Source of the DNA: Mycetocola spongiae
GTDB taxonomy: Bacteria > Actinomycetota > Actinomycetes > Actinomycetales > Microbacteriaceae
NCBI RefSeq assembly: GCF_020424085.1
Contig: NZ_CP080203.1
Location: forward strand, 186,001-250,000
DNA: 64,000 nt
Direction of reading: 5' to 3'
The translations under genes and the position numbers were made by a program. The notes below the pieces were generated by a model, which was not told the DNA's origin, did no database searches, and saw only the letters and a list, made by a program, of their open reading frames with translations. Numbering within the stretch: position 1 is the stretch's first letter; the number at the start of each line of letters is the position of its first letter. Shown in pieces: positions 45,197 to 53,857 of the stretch.

Positions 45197-46635
45197 GCAC
45201 GTCGCAGGATGATAAGCCGCTGTCTCGCCGGGAACTGCGCGAACGGCAGCAGACGGGCGCGATCACGCCCGGGCCCGTAGCCCCCGGCGCGAGCGCCGAG
45301 CAGCCGCCCCGATGGGAGGCGCCCGAGCATGAGATCACCCTTCCCCCGGTGACCGCCCCGCTCTCCACGCGCGAGTTGGAGCGCCTCGAGGAGGCCGCCG
45401 CCAACGGAAAAACACTTACCCGGCGCGAGGTGCGCGAGCTGGAACGCGCCCGCCTGACCGGAGCGGTACCCCTGGTCGAGGACGCCCCCGGTGGCCACTC
45501 CGATGGCCGCACCAGCGAGGACGTTGTGGCGACCATCGCCGCCGTGACCGGTTCCCTGGCCACCGCACCCCCGGCCGCGCAGAGCCGCGCCGCCGAGGCC
45601 GAGGCCGGTGCGGCCGCCGTGCGCGCTGAGGTCGAGCGCGAGCGTCAGGCGGCGGAGACCGCAGCCCGGGCGGCCCGCGAGGCCGCCGCGGAGGCAGCCG
45701 CCGTGGCCGCGCGCCAGGAACAGGAACGCGCCGAGCGGGCCGAGGCCGCGCGCCTCGAGGCCGAGCGGGCGCCCTCCAAGCGCGCCTCGAAGAAGGCCTC
45801 CCGCAAGGATGCCGCCGAGAAGGCAGCGGCCGAGGCCGCCGCCGAGGCCGAGCAGGCGGCGGCCGATGAGGCTGCCCGCGCCGCGGCCGCCGAGAGCGCC
45901 CGCGTGAACGAATTGCGTGCCGCCGCCGAGCGCGAGGCCGAGGCGCTGCGCAACGCCCGTCAGGCCGAGCAGGAGGCCGCCGCGGCAGCCGAGGCCTCCG
46001 GGCCCCGCCGCAGCGGGCATCAGGCCCCCGCGGTGCAGCTGCCCGCCGGCACCCCCGATGAGACCACCGCGATGCCGCGCGGCGCCGCCTTTGGTGCGGC
46101 CGCCGAGAAGGGGCATTCCGGCGAACCCCGCCTCGCCCAGAACTTCGGCGCCTCCGTGGGCAGTGCCTCCCCGGCCTCGGGGAGCGCGTTTGACGATATT
46201 ATCGCCCGCGGAGTGGACTCCGCGGCGGGCAGCGGGGCCGCCACGAGCGCCCTGATTTTGCCCTCGATTCCCGGGGCCGGCCCGCTCACCGGACCGATCA
46301 TCGGTCTTGGCGAGTCGCTGATCACGGGTACAATTGATCTTCCGGGCAGTTTGAGCAACACCGGCCAGCACTCGAATCGCTTTGAAAAGGGCGAGCTGGA
46401 CACCATGTTTGACCACGATGAGGACCCGCAGCCGGCAACGGCCGGGAACCCCGTCTCGGCCAGCCGCGCGGTGAGTTCCCACACCGCGACACGCGATGTG
46501 ATTGCCCCTCCGGCTCCGGCCAAAAACAACCGTCTTCTGATGATTCTGTCCATTACGGCCGGCGCTCTTGCCCTGGCCGTGGTGGCCGTGGTGATTATCG
46601 CCCTGGCAAATGGCTCCATCGGGGCCGGCCCGTAA
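45193..46635 (+). CDS. Ala/Glu-rich coiled-coil protein with one C-terminal membrane helix
   Basis: A 480-residue protein of unusual composition. The N-terminal 90 residues hold a repeated short motif ([33 protein letters not shown]); residues 115-270 are Ala/Glu/Arg-rich and predicted coiled coil; then a Pro/Gly-rich linker; a membrane helix at about 447-472 ([22 protein letters not shown]) and a very short end. It has no signal peptide, so most of it is cytoplasmic, tail-anchored. It starts with ATGA overlap to nadD and precedes rsfS by 17 bases. Unknown family; the site is often taken by other membrane proteins in related genomes. Confidence 0.8.
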   Translation: MSTSQDDKPLSRRELRERQQTGAITPGPVAPGASAEQPPRWEAPEHEITLPPVTAPLSTRELERLEEAAANGKTLTRREVRELERARLTGAVPLVEDAPGGHSDGRTSEDVVATIAAVTGSLATAPPAAQSRAAEAEAGAAAVRAEVERERQAAETAARAAREAAAEAAAVAARQEQERAERAEAARLEAERAPSKRASKKASRKDAAEKAAAEAAAEAEQAAADEAARAAAAESARVNELRAAAEREAEALRNARQAEQEAAAAAEASGPRRSGHQAPAVQLPAGTPDETTAMPRGAAFGAAAEKGHSGEPRLAQNFGASVGSASPASGSAFDDIIARGVDSAAGSGAATSALILPSIPGAGPLTGPIIGLGESLITGTIDLPGSLSNTGQHSNRFEKGELDTMFDHDEDPQPATAGNPVSASRAVSSHTATRDVIAPPAPAKNNRLLMILSITAGALALAVVAVVIIALANGSIGAGP

Positions 46636-46652
46636 CTCCCCGAAAGGTTTTA

Positions 46653-47057
46653 ATGACTTCCGAACTCCCCGTAAACGAGGCGCTGCAGATCGCCGCGACG
46701 GCCGCCGACGATAAGGGCGGAATCGATATCCTCGCCCTGGACGTCTCGCAGCCGCTGCCGTTTGTTGACGCCTTCCTGATCGTCACCGGCCGCAATGAGC
46801 GTAACGTTATCGCCATCGCCGGTGAGATCGAGGACCGCCTCAACGAGGCGGGCTTTAAGACCAAGCGCCGCGAGGGTCGCGCCGGCGGACGCTGGGTCCT
46901 GGTGGACTTCGGTGGCCTCGTGGCACACGTATTCCACGAGGAGGAGCGCTCCTATTACGACCTCGAGAAGCTGTGGAAGGACTGCCCGGAGATTCCCCTG
47001 GACGTTCTGGTTGCGGCCGAGTCGAACGAGTCCTCCGAGGCGCTTCCCTCCGCCTAA
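46653..47057 (+). CDS. rsfS: Ribosomal silencing factor RsfS
   Basis: A 134-residue protein of the RsfS/DUF143 family that binds L14 and blocks subunit joining in starved cells. The core DVSQPLPFVDAFLIVTGRNERNVIAIA and GRWVLVDFGGLVAHVFHEEERSYYDLEKLW is intact. GAAAGG precedes the ATG. Last gene of the nadD run, followed by a tRNA gene. Confidence 0.95.
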   Translation: MTSELPVNEALQIAATAADDKGGIDILALDVSQPLPFVDAFLIVTGRNERNVIAIAGEIEDRLNEAGFKTKRREGRAGGRWVLVDFGGLVAHVFHEEERSYYDLEKLWKDCPEIPLDVLVAAESNESSEALPSA

Positions 47058-47089
47058 AACACCGCGACTCGCCCGGAGTGCGCAGCGAT

Positions 47090-47119
47090 TTCGAGTCCAA
47101 CACCGAAGTGTTGTATTCT
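47090..47119 (+). promoter_or_regulatory. Promoter of tRNA-Ala with a hairpin in its spacer
   Basis: TTCGAG (47090-47095) and TATTCT (47114-47119) are 18 bases apart. The spacer holds the perfect inverted repeat CAACAC-CGAA-GTGTTG (47098-47113). Confidence 0.5.
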
Positions 47120-47163
47120 AAATGAGTTGCCAGCGAGAAGCTTCTTCGAGCGGGTAGCAGTTT

Positions 47164-47236
47164 GGGTCTGTGGCGCAGCTGGTAGCGCACCTGCATGGCA
47201 TGCAGGGGGTCGGGGGTTCGAGTCCCCCCAGATCCA
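47164..47236 (+). tRNA. tRNA-Ala (anticodon GGC)
   Basis: Cloverleaf with acceptor GGGTCTG/CAGATCC (one G-U), anticodon loop ATGGCAT (GGC) on a CCTGC/GCAGG stem, T-arm GGGGGTTCGAGTCCCCC. CCA is not encoded. Confidence 0.95.
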
Positions 47237-47242
47237 CCCAGG

Positions 47243-47273
47243 AAAAACCCCGGCCACGCGGCCGGGGTTTTTT
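47243..47273 (+). terminator. Terminator of tRNA-Ala
   Basis: AAAAACCCCGGCC (47243-47255) pairs with GGCCGGGGTTTTT (47260-47272), loop ACGC, ending in TTTTTT. Confidence 0.9.
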
Positions 47274-47324
47274 GCATCCCGGAGCGGCCCCGCGGGCGTC
47301 GGTGGTGGCTCCTATATTGGGAAC

Positions 47325-48230
47325 ATGACCCAGCAGCCCGATGCCGCCGAGCGCGAGCGGCTTATCCGCCTCGCCTATCGTATGCTGGGCTCCCGCGTGG
47401 AGGCCGAGGACGTGGTGCAGGAGGTGCTGTGGGAGCTACACCGGGCGGTCGGGGTGGAAAACCCGGGCGGCTGGCTCACCACGGTCACGGTGCGCCGCTC
47501 GATCGACGCGCTGCGGCGGCGCGAGCGTGAACGCGACTATATCGGTCCGTGGCTTCCCGAGCCGCTGCTGGAGCGCCGCGCGCCGCGCGGGGCCGCCCCC
47601 GGGCCCGCGGAGGCCGCCGAGCGGGACGATACCCTCGGCTATGCGTTTTTGGTGCTGGCGGAGTCGCTCACGCCGCCGCAGCGGGCGGTCACGGTGCTGC
47701 GGGCGCTGGGTTCCCCGCACGAGGAGATCGCGCGCATCCTGGGGATCAGCCCCGCTGCCTCGCGTCAGCATGCGCGGCGCGCCGGTGTGGTCCTGGAGGC
47801 CGGGCGCGCGGGGCGGCCCGCGGGCCCGGCGGCCGATGCCGAAAACGAGCGGCTTCTGCGCGCCTTTTTACGCGCCGCCCGCGAGGGCGACCTCGCGGCC
47901 CTCGAGGCCGTACTGCACGCGGATGTGGTGTCCTATAACGACGGCGGCGGCCGGGTGCGTGCGGCCCTCAACCCGATATATGGCCGCCCCCGGGTGGCGC
48001 GGTTCAGTGCGGGGGTGGCCGCACTGCATGCCACCCGGCGCCGCGTGCGCTTCCTCCGGGTCAACGGCCGTCCGGGCGCGGTCCTCACGCTCTCGGGCGG
48101 CGTCCATATCCTGTCCGTGGAGGTGCGCGAGGGCGCGATTTTCCGGGTCTACGACGTGTTAAACCCGGCAAAACACGGCGCCCTCGCGTGCCTTCCGCCC
48201 CGCGCGGGCGGGGCGGAAGGCCGCGGTTAG
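47325..48230 (+). CDS. ECF41-type sigma factor with SnoaL-like C-terminal domain
   Basis: A 301-residue alternative sigma factor. Sigma region 2 (about 8-70, LIRLAYRMLGSRVEAEDVVQEV) and region 4 (about 112-160, TPPQRAVTVLRALGSPHEEIARILG) are followed by a C-terminal SnoaL-like extension (about 173-280) carrying DGGGR at 206-210, the counterpart of the DGGGKV motif of ECF41 factors. In that group the extension replaces an anti-sigma factor and tunes activity. It ends three bases inside a convergent AhpD-like gene, the classic ECF41 partner. A TATATT box at 47313-47318 would start transcription at the ATG itself. The inducing signal is unknown. Confidence 0.92.
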   Translation: MTQQPDAAERERLIRLAYRMLGSRVEAEDVVQEVLWELHRAVGVENPGGWLTTVTVRRSIDALRRRERERDYIGPWLPEPLLERRAPRGAAPGPAEAAERDDTLGYAFLVLAESLTPPQRAVTVLRALGSPHEEIARILGISPAASRQHARRAGVVLEAGRAGRPAGPAADAENERLLRAFLRAAREGDLAALEAVLHADVVSYNDGGGRVRAALNPIYGRPRVARFSAGVAALHATRRRVRFLRVNGRPGAVLTLSGGVHILSVEVREGAIFRVYDVLNPAKHGALACLPPRAGGAEGRG

Positions 48231-48667
48231 CCCGCGAGTGGCGGCGGCGTGAGCTCGGTGCTCACGCCGATCCGATTCCACAGGTTGATCGTGCCGATCG
48301 CGAGCACCAGATTGGCCAGCTCGGGCTCGCTATACAGCCCCGCCGCCTCGGCCCAGACCGCGGCGGAGACCCCGCCGGGCAGCAGCGTGACCTCCTCGGT
48401 GAGGGCGAGGGCGGCGCGCTCACGCGGGCTAAAAAAGCCCGCCTCGCGCCACGCGGATACGGCGATAATCTTGCGCACGGGAACCCCCAGCGCGCCCAGA
48501 TCCGCGCCGTGCATATCCACACAGAATGCGCACCCGTTCAGCTGCGAGGCGCGCAGCTTCACTAGGTCGAGCAGTTCGGGGTCCAAAACATCGCGCAGGA
48601 GTGCGTCCAGCGCGGCCACCGCGCGATAGCCCGCGGGGGAGTGCTGGGCAATATTTAATCGGGTCAT
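48227..48667 (-). CDS. AhpD-like / carboxymuconolactone decarboxylase family protein
   Basis: A 146-residue all-helical protein with the peroxidase-type redox motif CAFCVDMHG (C46, C49, H53), the mark of AhpD-like alkylhydroperoxidase members of the CMD family. ATG 48667 follows AAGGAG. The gene is convergent with the ECF41 sigma factor and lies behind a sequence resembling the ECF41 promoter, so it is the expected target. It probably works in peroxide or organic-radical defence; the substrate is not known. Confidence 0.92.
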   Translation of the reverse strand: MTRLNIAQHSPAGYRAVAALDALLRDVLDPELLDLVKLRASQLNGCAFCVDMHGADLGALGVPVRKIIAVSAWREAGFFSPRERAALALTEEVTLLPGGVSAAVWAEAAGLYSEPELANLVLAIGTINLWNRIGVSTELTPPPLAG

Positions 48668-48703
48668 GATGCTCCTTCGAAAGTAATCACTGTCAAAGGG
48701 GTT

Positions 48704-48730
48704 GTCGTTGCGGGAGGCGGATATGTGACG
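48704..48730 (-). promoter_or_regulatory. Candidate ECF41-dependent promoter
   Basis: On the minus strand CGTCACA (48724-48730) and CGAC (48704-48707) are spaced by 16 bases, close to the TGTCACA / CGTC pattern known for ECF41 factors; 37 bases remain to the AhpD start. Confidence 0.6.
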
Positions 48731-48744
48731 GCCGCCCCGCGGGA

Positions 48745-49392
48745 CTAGGCCGGGTTTTCCGCGGGGAGCGTCCGGGCCAGATAATCGCGCAGATATCCCA
48801 CGATCACCGTGGCGCACTCCCGGATATAAAACGCATCGCCCTCGGGGGTGGATTCAAAGGCGCGCGCGGTGAGGCTATCGGCGATCTCCACCGCGACCTC
48901 CACGTGGCGCAGCAGATCGGCGCGCGGGGACACCTCAAAGCGCACGGAGAATATTTCGGTCAGCTCGGCGGCAAACACCGTGCGGTTGGTGGCGGCATTA
49001 TCATCCAGGCTGCGATCCAGTGCATCGCCCAGCCGCATCCAGCGAAAGCCCGGCTCGGTGCGGAAAAACACGGCATAGAGGCCGATGACCTCGGCCATCG
49101 AGGTTTCCCAGTCGCCCCCGGGTCGGGCGAGGTGTTCCCGAGTCGCGGCGATCAGTCGTTCCCGATTCCGCGCCGCGAGCGCCTGGCCGATCGCGTGGAG
49201 GCCGTCAAAATAGCGGTAGATTCCGGGGCCCGACATTCCCGCGCGCTTGGCTACCAGCGTCGGGGTGAGTGCGGCATATCCGACCTCGTCGATCAGTTCG
49301 GCGAGGGTATCCAGGATGAGTTCCACGCGCTTTCCACTGCGGTCCTGGCGCGGCAGGCGGCGCAGGGAGGCGGATGGTGAATCGGTGTGCAC
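48745..49392 (-). CDS. TetR family transcriptional regulator
   Basis: A 215-residue regulator with a clear N-terminal helix-turn-helix (ELIDEVGYAALTPTLVAKRAGMSGPGIYRYFDGL, about residues 32-66) and a helical ligand domain with TetR-C-type segments. The GTG at 49392 follows AGGAG by eight bases. It is upstream of the AhpD-like gene in the same direction, with the ECF41-like promoter between them, so it may act in the same stress response. Ligand unknown. Confidence 0.9.
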   Translation of the reverse strand: MHTDSPSASLRRLPRQDRSGKRVELILDTLAELIDEVGYAALTPTLVAKRAGMSGPGIYRYFDGLHAIGQALAARNRERLIAATREHLARPGGDWETSMAEVIGLYAVFFRTEPGFRWMRLGDALDRSLDDNAATNRTVFAAELTEIFSVRFEVSPRADLLRHVEVAVEIADSLTARAFESTPEGDAFYIRECATVIVGYLRDYLARTLPAENPA

Positions 49393-49513
49393 AATATACT
49401 CCTGGATCGGCGAATATCCCCCAGTCTAGAATGTCAAAACCGGGGTGGAAAACCGCCCCGCCTCTGCTATTCTCAAATCGCTACGGTGCGTAGTGAAAAG
49501 AGAATAGAGAACC

Positions 49514-51640
49514 GTGAAAACACATACCCGCGCCCCCGGGCGGGAATCCGGGCCGAGGGCCCGATCGCGTCGGGGCCTCGCCCTGCTGGCCGTGCTGATG
49601 ATGCCGCTGGCCGGAGCGGGCGCGCTGGCCGCACCCGCCGCGGCCGTCCCCGTGGTGCCGGCCTCCATGACCCAAACCGCGCTGGCCCAGACGGTTAACG
49701 TGCGCGCGGCGAACGGCCATTTTGCGCTCATGCGCGGCGTCGTGGATCCCGTCCGGGATCGCCTCTATATCGCCGATGCCACGAGCCCCTCGGGTGCCTG
49801 GCTGACCGTGATCGATTTGAAGACCGGCCTCTCCTCGCTGATCGCACTGGCGGGTCCGTCCTCCGCGAGCGGGGTGGCGGTGTCTCCTCTGGACGGAACC
49901 GTCTATGTGACTCATAACACCTTGCCGCCCTCGGCCGTTTCCGTGGTGGACCCGGACGCAACCTATACCGATGCGGTGCGGCCCCCGCAGGTTGTGCTGC
50001 CGCAGCAGAACCCCGAGCGTATCCAGGTCGGGGCGGATGGTCGGGTATATATCCTGCACGGCTATGACCGCATCGTGAACGTACTGGGTGCGTCCACCGG
50101 ACCCGACCGCCTGAACCTCGTGCAGAGCCTCGCCCTGCCGGGAGGAGACGGCGAAAGCGGATTTATCCGCGATGCGACGGGCGATCGCCTGCTCGTCGCG
50201 GACGAGCCCGGCAGGGGCCTGATCGTGGTGGATAGCTCCGTGAATCCCGCCGTGCTGGGCGCACGCATCGACATGAGCTTTGGCCCGCACTCGATCGCGG
50301 TTGACCCCGCCTCCGGCACTATCCTCGCGACCAATGCCGCCGATAACACCCTGAACTGGCTGGGGGCCACCCCCTGGACCGGCACCGCGCCGGTGCTGCG
50401 CACCGAGACCCTCGGCGCGTTCCCGGACGGGGCCGAGCCCTGGTCTGACCAGAGGGCCATCGTGCCCCGCGCCGACGGGTCGGTGGAGGTCCTGACCCGG
50501 GTATGGCCCGTGACGCTGAACTCCTTCCTGTCCGTGGTGCCGCCGGTTGTAAACGCCGAGAACCCCGTGCGCACCCTGAACCTGGGCCGCGGGCCCAGCG
50601 ACCTGATCGATGACCCGCGCGCCGGCGGGGCCCGCTATGTGCTTACCGCGGGTGGGCTGGTGCATACCCTGACCGATGTGACCCTCACCGCGGATGCCTC
50701 GACCCGGGCCCTGGGCGCGGCGGGCGAATACCGGGCGCTGGTATCCCGCGCCGATGGCCGCCCGGCCGCGGGACTGAGCGTGGACTTTGGTAACGGCCTG
50801 AGTGCCGTGACCGATGCCGCCGGGATCGCACGCGTGCCCGCGCCCGAGCGAACCATCGGGCAGCACTCCTTTACCGCCACGCTCGCCCTGCCCGCACTCG
50901 CGCCGCTGAGTGCCACCGCGACCGCCGAGATCACCCGCGCCCAGCCCGTGGTCACGCTGGGCCTGGATCGCGCCGAGGTGGTGGCCGGGGAATCGGCCCG
51001 GGCCACCGTGTCGGTCACGGGCGTCGCCGAGGCCGCCGCGGGCGGCACCGTGCGCCTCCTGGACGCAAAAAACGCCGTGCGTGGCACCGCTACCCTGAGT
51101 GCGGGAACCGCGAGCATCACCGTGACCGGGCTGACCGCGGGGGACACTGAGCTGCGCGCGGAATATCTCGGGGACGACTCCTATCTTCCCGGCACCTCAG
51201 CGCCGGCCCGGATCCTCGTGAGCGCCCCCGCCAACCCCAGCCTGATCCCGAGCGTGGTCTCGGCCGCGCCGGGCGCCGAGGTACGCATCGAGCTGCGTGA
51301 TTTCCTGCCGGGCGAGCGCGTGAGCGTGACCCTGCACTCCGATCCGGTGCTGCTGGGTACCGTGACCATGGATGAGCGCGGGGCCGGCGTGCTGATCGCC
51401 CGCATCCCCACCGTGACGCCGGGGGCGCATACGATCATCGCCGTGGGGGAGACCTCGGGCCGGATCACCCGGATTCCCTTCACGGTGGAATCCGCGGCGC
51501 TCCCCGCCGCGGTTGACGCGGGACCGCGCCCCGCGGGCCTGGCCGCGACCGGCGCCAACCTGGCCGGGGCCGGTGTGCTGGCCGCGCTGCTGCTGGCCGC
51601 GGGTGTGCTCACCTCGATGCGGGTGCGCCGCCGCGGATAG
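49514..51640 (+). CDS. Secreted beta-propeller / Ig-like surface protein with LAATG sorting signal
   Basis: A 708-residue exported protein. Signal peptide to about residue 44; residues 60-380 form an NHL/YVTN-like beta-propeller (VVDPVRDRLYIADA, GVAVSPLDGTVYVTHN, SIAVDPASGTILATNAADNTL); then Ig-like repeats of the Big_3 type (VTLGLDRAEVVAGESARATVSVTGV and following). The C-terminus has LAATG at about 676, a hydrophobic helix and MRVRRRG, matching the LAxTG signal of class E sortases, so it is probably cell-wall linked. GTG 49514 has only a weak AGAG ahead. No sortase gene lies in the window. Role unknown, likely adhesion or surface structure. Confidence 0.85.
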   Translation: MKTHTRAPGRESGPRARSRRGLALLAVLMMPLAGAGALAAPAAAVPVVPASMTQTALAQTVNVRAANGHFALMRGVVDPVRDRLYIADATSPSGAWLTVIDLKTGLSSLIALAGPSSASGVAVSPLDGTVYVTHNTLPPSAVSVVDPDATYTDAVRPPQVVLPQQNPERIQVGADGRVYILHGYDRIVNVLGASTGPDRLNLVQSLALPGGDGESGFIRDATGDRLLVADEPGRGLIVVDSSVNPAVLGARIDMSFGPHSIAVDPASGTILATNAADNTLNWLGATPWTGTAPVLRTETLGAFPDGAEPWSDQRAIVPRADGSVEVLTRVWPVTLNSFLSVVPPVVNAENPVRTLNLGRGPSDLIDDPRAGGARYVLTAGGLVHTLTDVTLTADASTRALGAAGEYRALVSRADGRPAAGLSVDFGNGLSAVTDAAGIARVPAPERTIGQHSFTATLALPALAPLSATATAEITRAQPVVTLGLDRAEVVAGESARATVSVTGVAEAAAGGTVRLLDAKNAVRGTATLSAGTASITVTGLTAGDTELRAEYLGDDSYLPGTSAPARILVSAPANPSLIPSVVSAAPGAEVRIELRDFLPGERVSVTLHSDPVLLGTVTMDERGAGVLIARIPTVTPGAHTIIAVGETSGRITRIPFTVESAALPAAVDAGPRPAGLAATGANLAGAGVLAALLLAAGVLTSMRVRRRG

Positions 51641-51656
51641 CCGCATATAGCGTGGG

Positions 51657-51716
51657 CCGCCGCCCGTTCCGCCACCCCGGCATCACCCGGGGGTCGCGGG
51701 ACGGGCGGCGGTTTTT
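51657..51716 (+). terminator. Terminator of the surface-protein gene
   Basis: CCGCCGCCCGT (51657-51667) pairs with ACGGGCGGCGG (51701-51711), an inner CCGG-type stem, then TTTTT. Confidence 0.85.
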
Positions 51717-51809
51717 AGCACCCCCCGCCATGTAATACCATCGAATATACTTTGCCGCTCGGGCTCGTGGCCGGAATCGCCGGCGTGGACCATTCTGGAG
51801 TTAATTCTC

Positions 51810-52847
51810 GTGTTTATCATCGCCATCATTCTTTGTCTCTGCACCGTGATCGCGGTGTTTATCGCCGTGGGTATGTCGCGTGCGCTCGCGGCGCTCCCCG
51901 TCGCCCCCGCCGAGGCGCCACTCGGTGACGAGGCTGAGGAGGAATCTTCGGCGGTCCGCGGCGCTAAGGCCCGGAAAAACGACACCGCCGCCGTCCCCAC
52001 CCGGAAGGGCGTGAACGTGGCGCGCGGTGTGGCCGCGCTGCTCGGGGCCGGAACCCTCGCGGCGCTCTTCGCCTCGACGTTTTATGTGCAGGACGAGGGG
52101 CAGGCCAAGGTTCTGCTGAGCTTTGATGGCCGGGTGGTAGGCCAGGACGTCACGCCCGGGGCCGATTTTAAAGCCCCGTGGGTATCCCTGGTCACCTATG
52201 ACACCCGCAATCAGCAGGTGCTCTTTGGGGGTAGTGCGGATGCCAACGGAAGCGCGGATAACGGCTCTCAGATCACGATTCAGGACCGCGAGGGTGTGAC
52301 CGCGAATATCGATATTTCGGTGCGCTATTCGGTGGACCCGGGCTCGGTGACCGAGATTTATAAGAAGTATCAGACGCAGGAGAATTTTGTATCCCGCTTC
52401 ATCGAGAACGATATTCGTGCGGGTGTGCGCACGGTTCCGGCCCAGTACGGCACGCTGGAGCTGCTGAATAACCGGGCCAAGGCCGAGAAGGAAATCACCG
52501 AATATCTCGAGGCTCGCTGGAATAAGCAGGGGGTGAAGGTCGAGACGGTTTCGCTTCAGGAGATTCGCTATTCGAGCGATGTGACCGCGCGCTTTGACGA
52601 TGCCCAGGCCTCCCGGATCAAGGTGGAGCAGGCCCGCGCCGAGCTTGAGGCCACCGAGGTTTCGGCCCAGCAGAAGATCGTGCAGGCCGAGGCCGAGGCG
52701 GAGGCCAACCGCAAGCTGGCCGAGTCGCTGACCGATCCGATCCTCAAGCAGCGCTATCTGGACACCCTCTCCACCCTGGGGCAGTCGGGAAACCTCGTGG
52801 TGGTGCCCGAGGGCTTTAACGGGATGCTGAACCTGAATCGGGAATAG
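51810..52847 (+). CDS. SPFH/Band 7 (prohibitin-like) membrane protein
   Basis: A 345-residue protein with an N-terminal membrane helix (1-25), a cytoplasmic linker with charged residues, a second hydrophobic segment (about 72-93), then the Band 7 domain (about 95-270, FYVQDEGQAKVLLSFDGRVVGQD...) and a helical coiled-coil tail rich in AEAEAEANR. Two membrane segments put the domain on one side; SPFH proteins form large rings or microdomains. GTG 51810 follows GGAG by ten bases. Role unknown. Confidence 0.88.
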   Translation: MFIIAIILCLCTVIAVFIAVGMSRALAALPVAPAEAPLGDEAEEESSAVRGAKARKNDTAAVPTRKGVNVARGVAALLGAGTLAALFASTFYVQDEGQAKVLLSFDGRVVGQDVTPGADFKAPWVSLVTYDTRNQQVLFGGSADANGSADNGSQITIQDREGVTANIDISVRYSVDPGSVTEIYKKYQTQENFVSRFIENDIRAGVRTVPAQYGTLELLNNRAKAEKEITEYLEARWNKQGVKVETVSLQEIRYSSDVTARFDDAQASRIKVEQARAELEATEVSAQQKIVQAEAEAEANRKLAESLTDPILKQRYLDTLSTLGQSGNLVVVPEGFNGMLNLNRE

Positions 52848-52964
52848 GAGGGCGCCCGCGGGGTCACACGCAAAATAGCGCTAATCGGAAGCGCGATCCA
52901 GCAAATCGGACCCCTCGGGCCCCGCCCGGGCGTTTCCCGGGCGAACCCGGCAGAATGGGGCACT

Positions 52965-53807
52965 ATGAGTATCCCCGGTGCCCCCTCCCGTCGTCCCGCC
53001 CGCCCGCAGACCATCCTGGAGGTGGTGGCGCGCTCCTGGGTCACGCCACACCTCGTGCGCCTCACCCTCGGCGGTCCCGGTTTTGACGGCGTGGACTGGG
53101 GTGAGGCCACCGATCGCTATATTAAGATCTTTTTTGCCAAGCCCGGGCTGGGCCTCGAGCCCCCCTATGATGTGGCGGCCCTGCGCGAGACGCTCGCGCC
53201 CGAGGACCTTCCGGTCACCCGCACCTATACGATCCGGCGCGTGAACGCCGCCGCGGGCAGCATCGACGTGGATTTTGTGGTGCACGGCGATGAGGGCCTG
53301 GCCGGTCCGTGGGCGGCCCGCGCCCGGGTGGGGGAGCGCGTGGTTTTTGCCGGACCGGGTGGGGCCTATCGGCCCGAGAGTGATTATGACTGGCACCTGT
53401 TTGCCGGTGATGAATCGGCGTTCCCCGCGATTGCCGCGGGCATCGAGGCGCTCCCCGCGGCCGCGCGCGGGCTCGCCGTGATCGAGGTGGAATCCGAGGC
53501 CGATCGCCCCGCGCTGGATGCCCCCGAGGGGGTCGCGGTGCACTGGGTCTTCCGGGGGCGGCGCGATGAGCGCACGCCCGGGCTCCTGGCCGAGGCCGTG
53601 GATGCCGCGGAGTGGCCCGCGGGCAGGGTGCAGGTTTTTGCGCACGGTGAGCGCGAGTCGATGAAGGCGCTGCGGGAGGTTTTCCTGAATCGGCGCGGGC
53701 TGGAGCGCGGGCAGCTCTCGCTCTCGGGATACTGGGCCACGGGCCGCGCGGAGGATCGCTTCCAGGCAGAAAAGCGCGAGCCCATCGGGATGATCTTCCC
53801 CGCCTAG
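52965..53807 (+). CDS. Siderophore-interacting flavoprotein (ferric-siderophore reductase type)
   Basis: A 280-residue SIP-family protein that uses FAD and NAD(P)H to release iron from siderophores in the cytoplasm. The FAD-binding part ends in PVTRTYTIRRVNAAAGSIDVDFVVHG, and the C-terminal NAD(P)H part has HLFAGDESAFPAIAAGIEAL and the closing LSLSGYWATGRAEDRF, a hallmark of the family. Single gene; CAGAAT at 52951-52956 may be its -10. It sits ahead of the copper ATPase but is probably not in the same unit. Confidence 0.93.
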   Translation: MSIPGAPSRRPARPQTILEVVARSWVTPHLVRLTLGGPGFDGVDWGEATDRYIKIFFAKPGLGLEPPYDVAALRETLAPEDLPVTRTYTIRRVNAAAGSIDVDFVVHGDEGLAGPWAARARVGERVVFAGPGGAYRPESDYDWHLFAGDESAFPAIAAGIEALPAAARGLAVIEVESEADRPALDAPEGVAVHWVFRGRRDERTPGLLAEAVDAAEWPAGRVQVFAHGERESMKALREVFLNRRGLERGQLSLSGYWATGRAEDRFQAEKREPIGMIFPA

Positions 53808-53829
53808 GCATTTTAACAACCCTGGACAG

Positions 53830-53856
53830 ATACCCCAGGGGGGTATACCCTGGGGT
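53830..53856 (+). promoter_or_regulatory. CsoR-like copper operator over the promoter of the copper ATPase
   Basis: ATACCCC-AGG-GGGGTAT (53830-53846), with a second overlapping GGTATACC and ATACCCTGGGGT, matches the G-tract palindromes bound by CsoR. TATACC at 53844-53849 would be the -10, giving an almost leaderless mRNA. Confidence 0.7.
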
Positions 53857-53857
53857 C

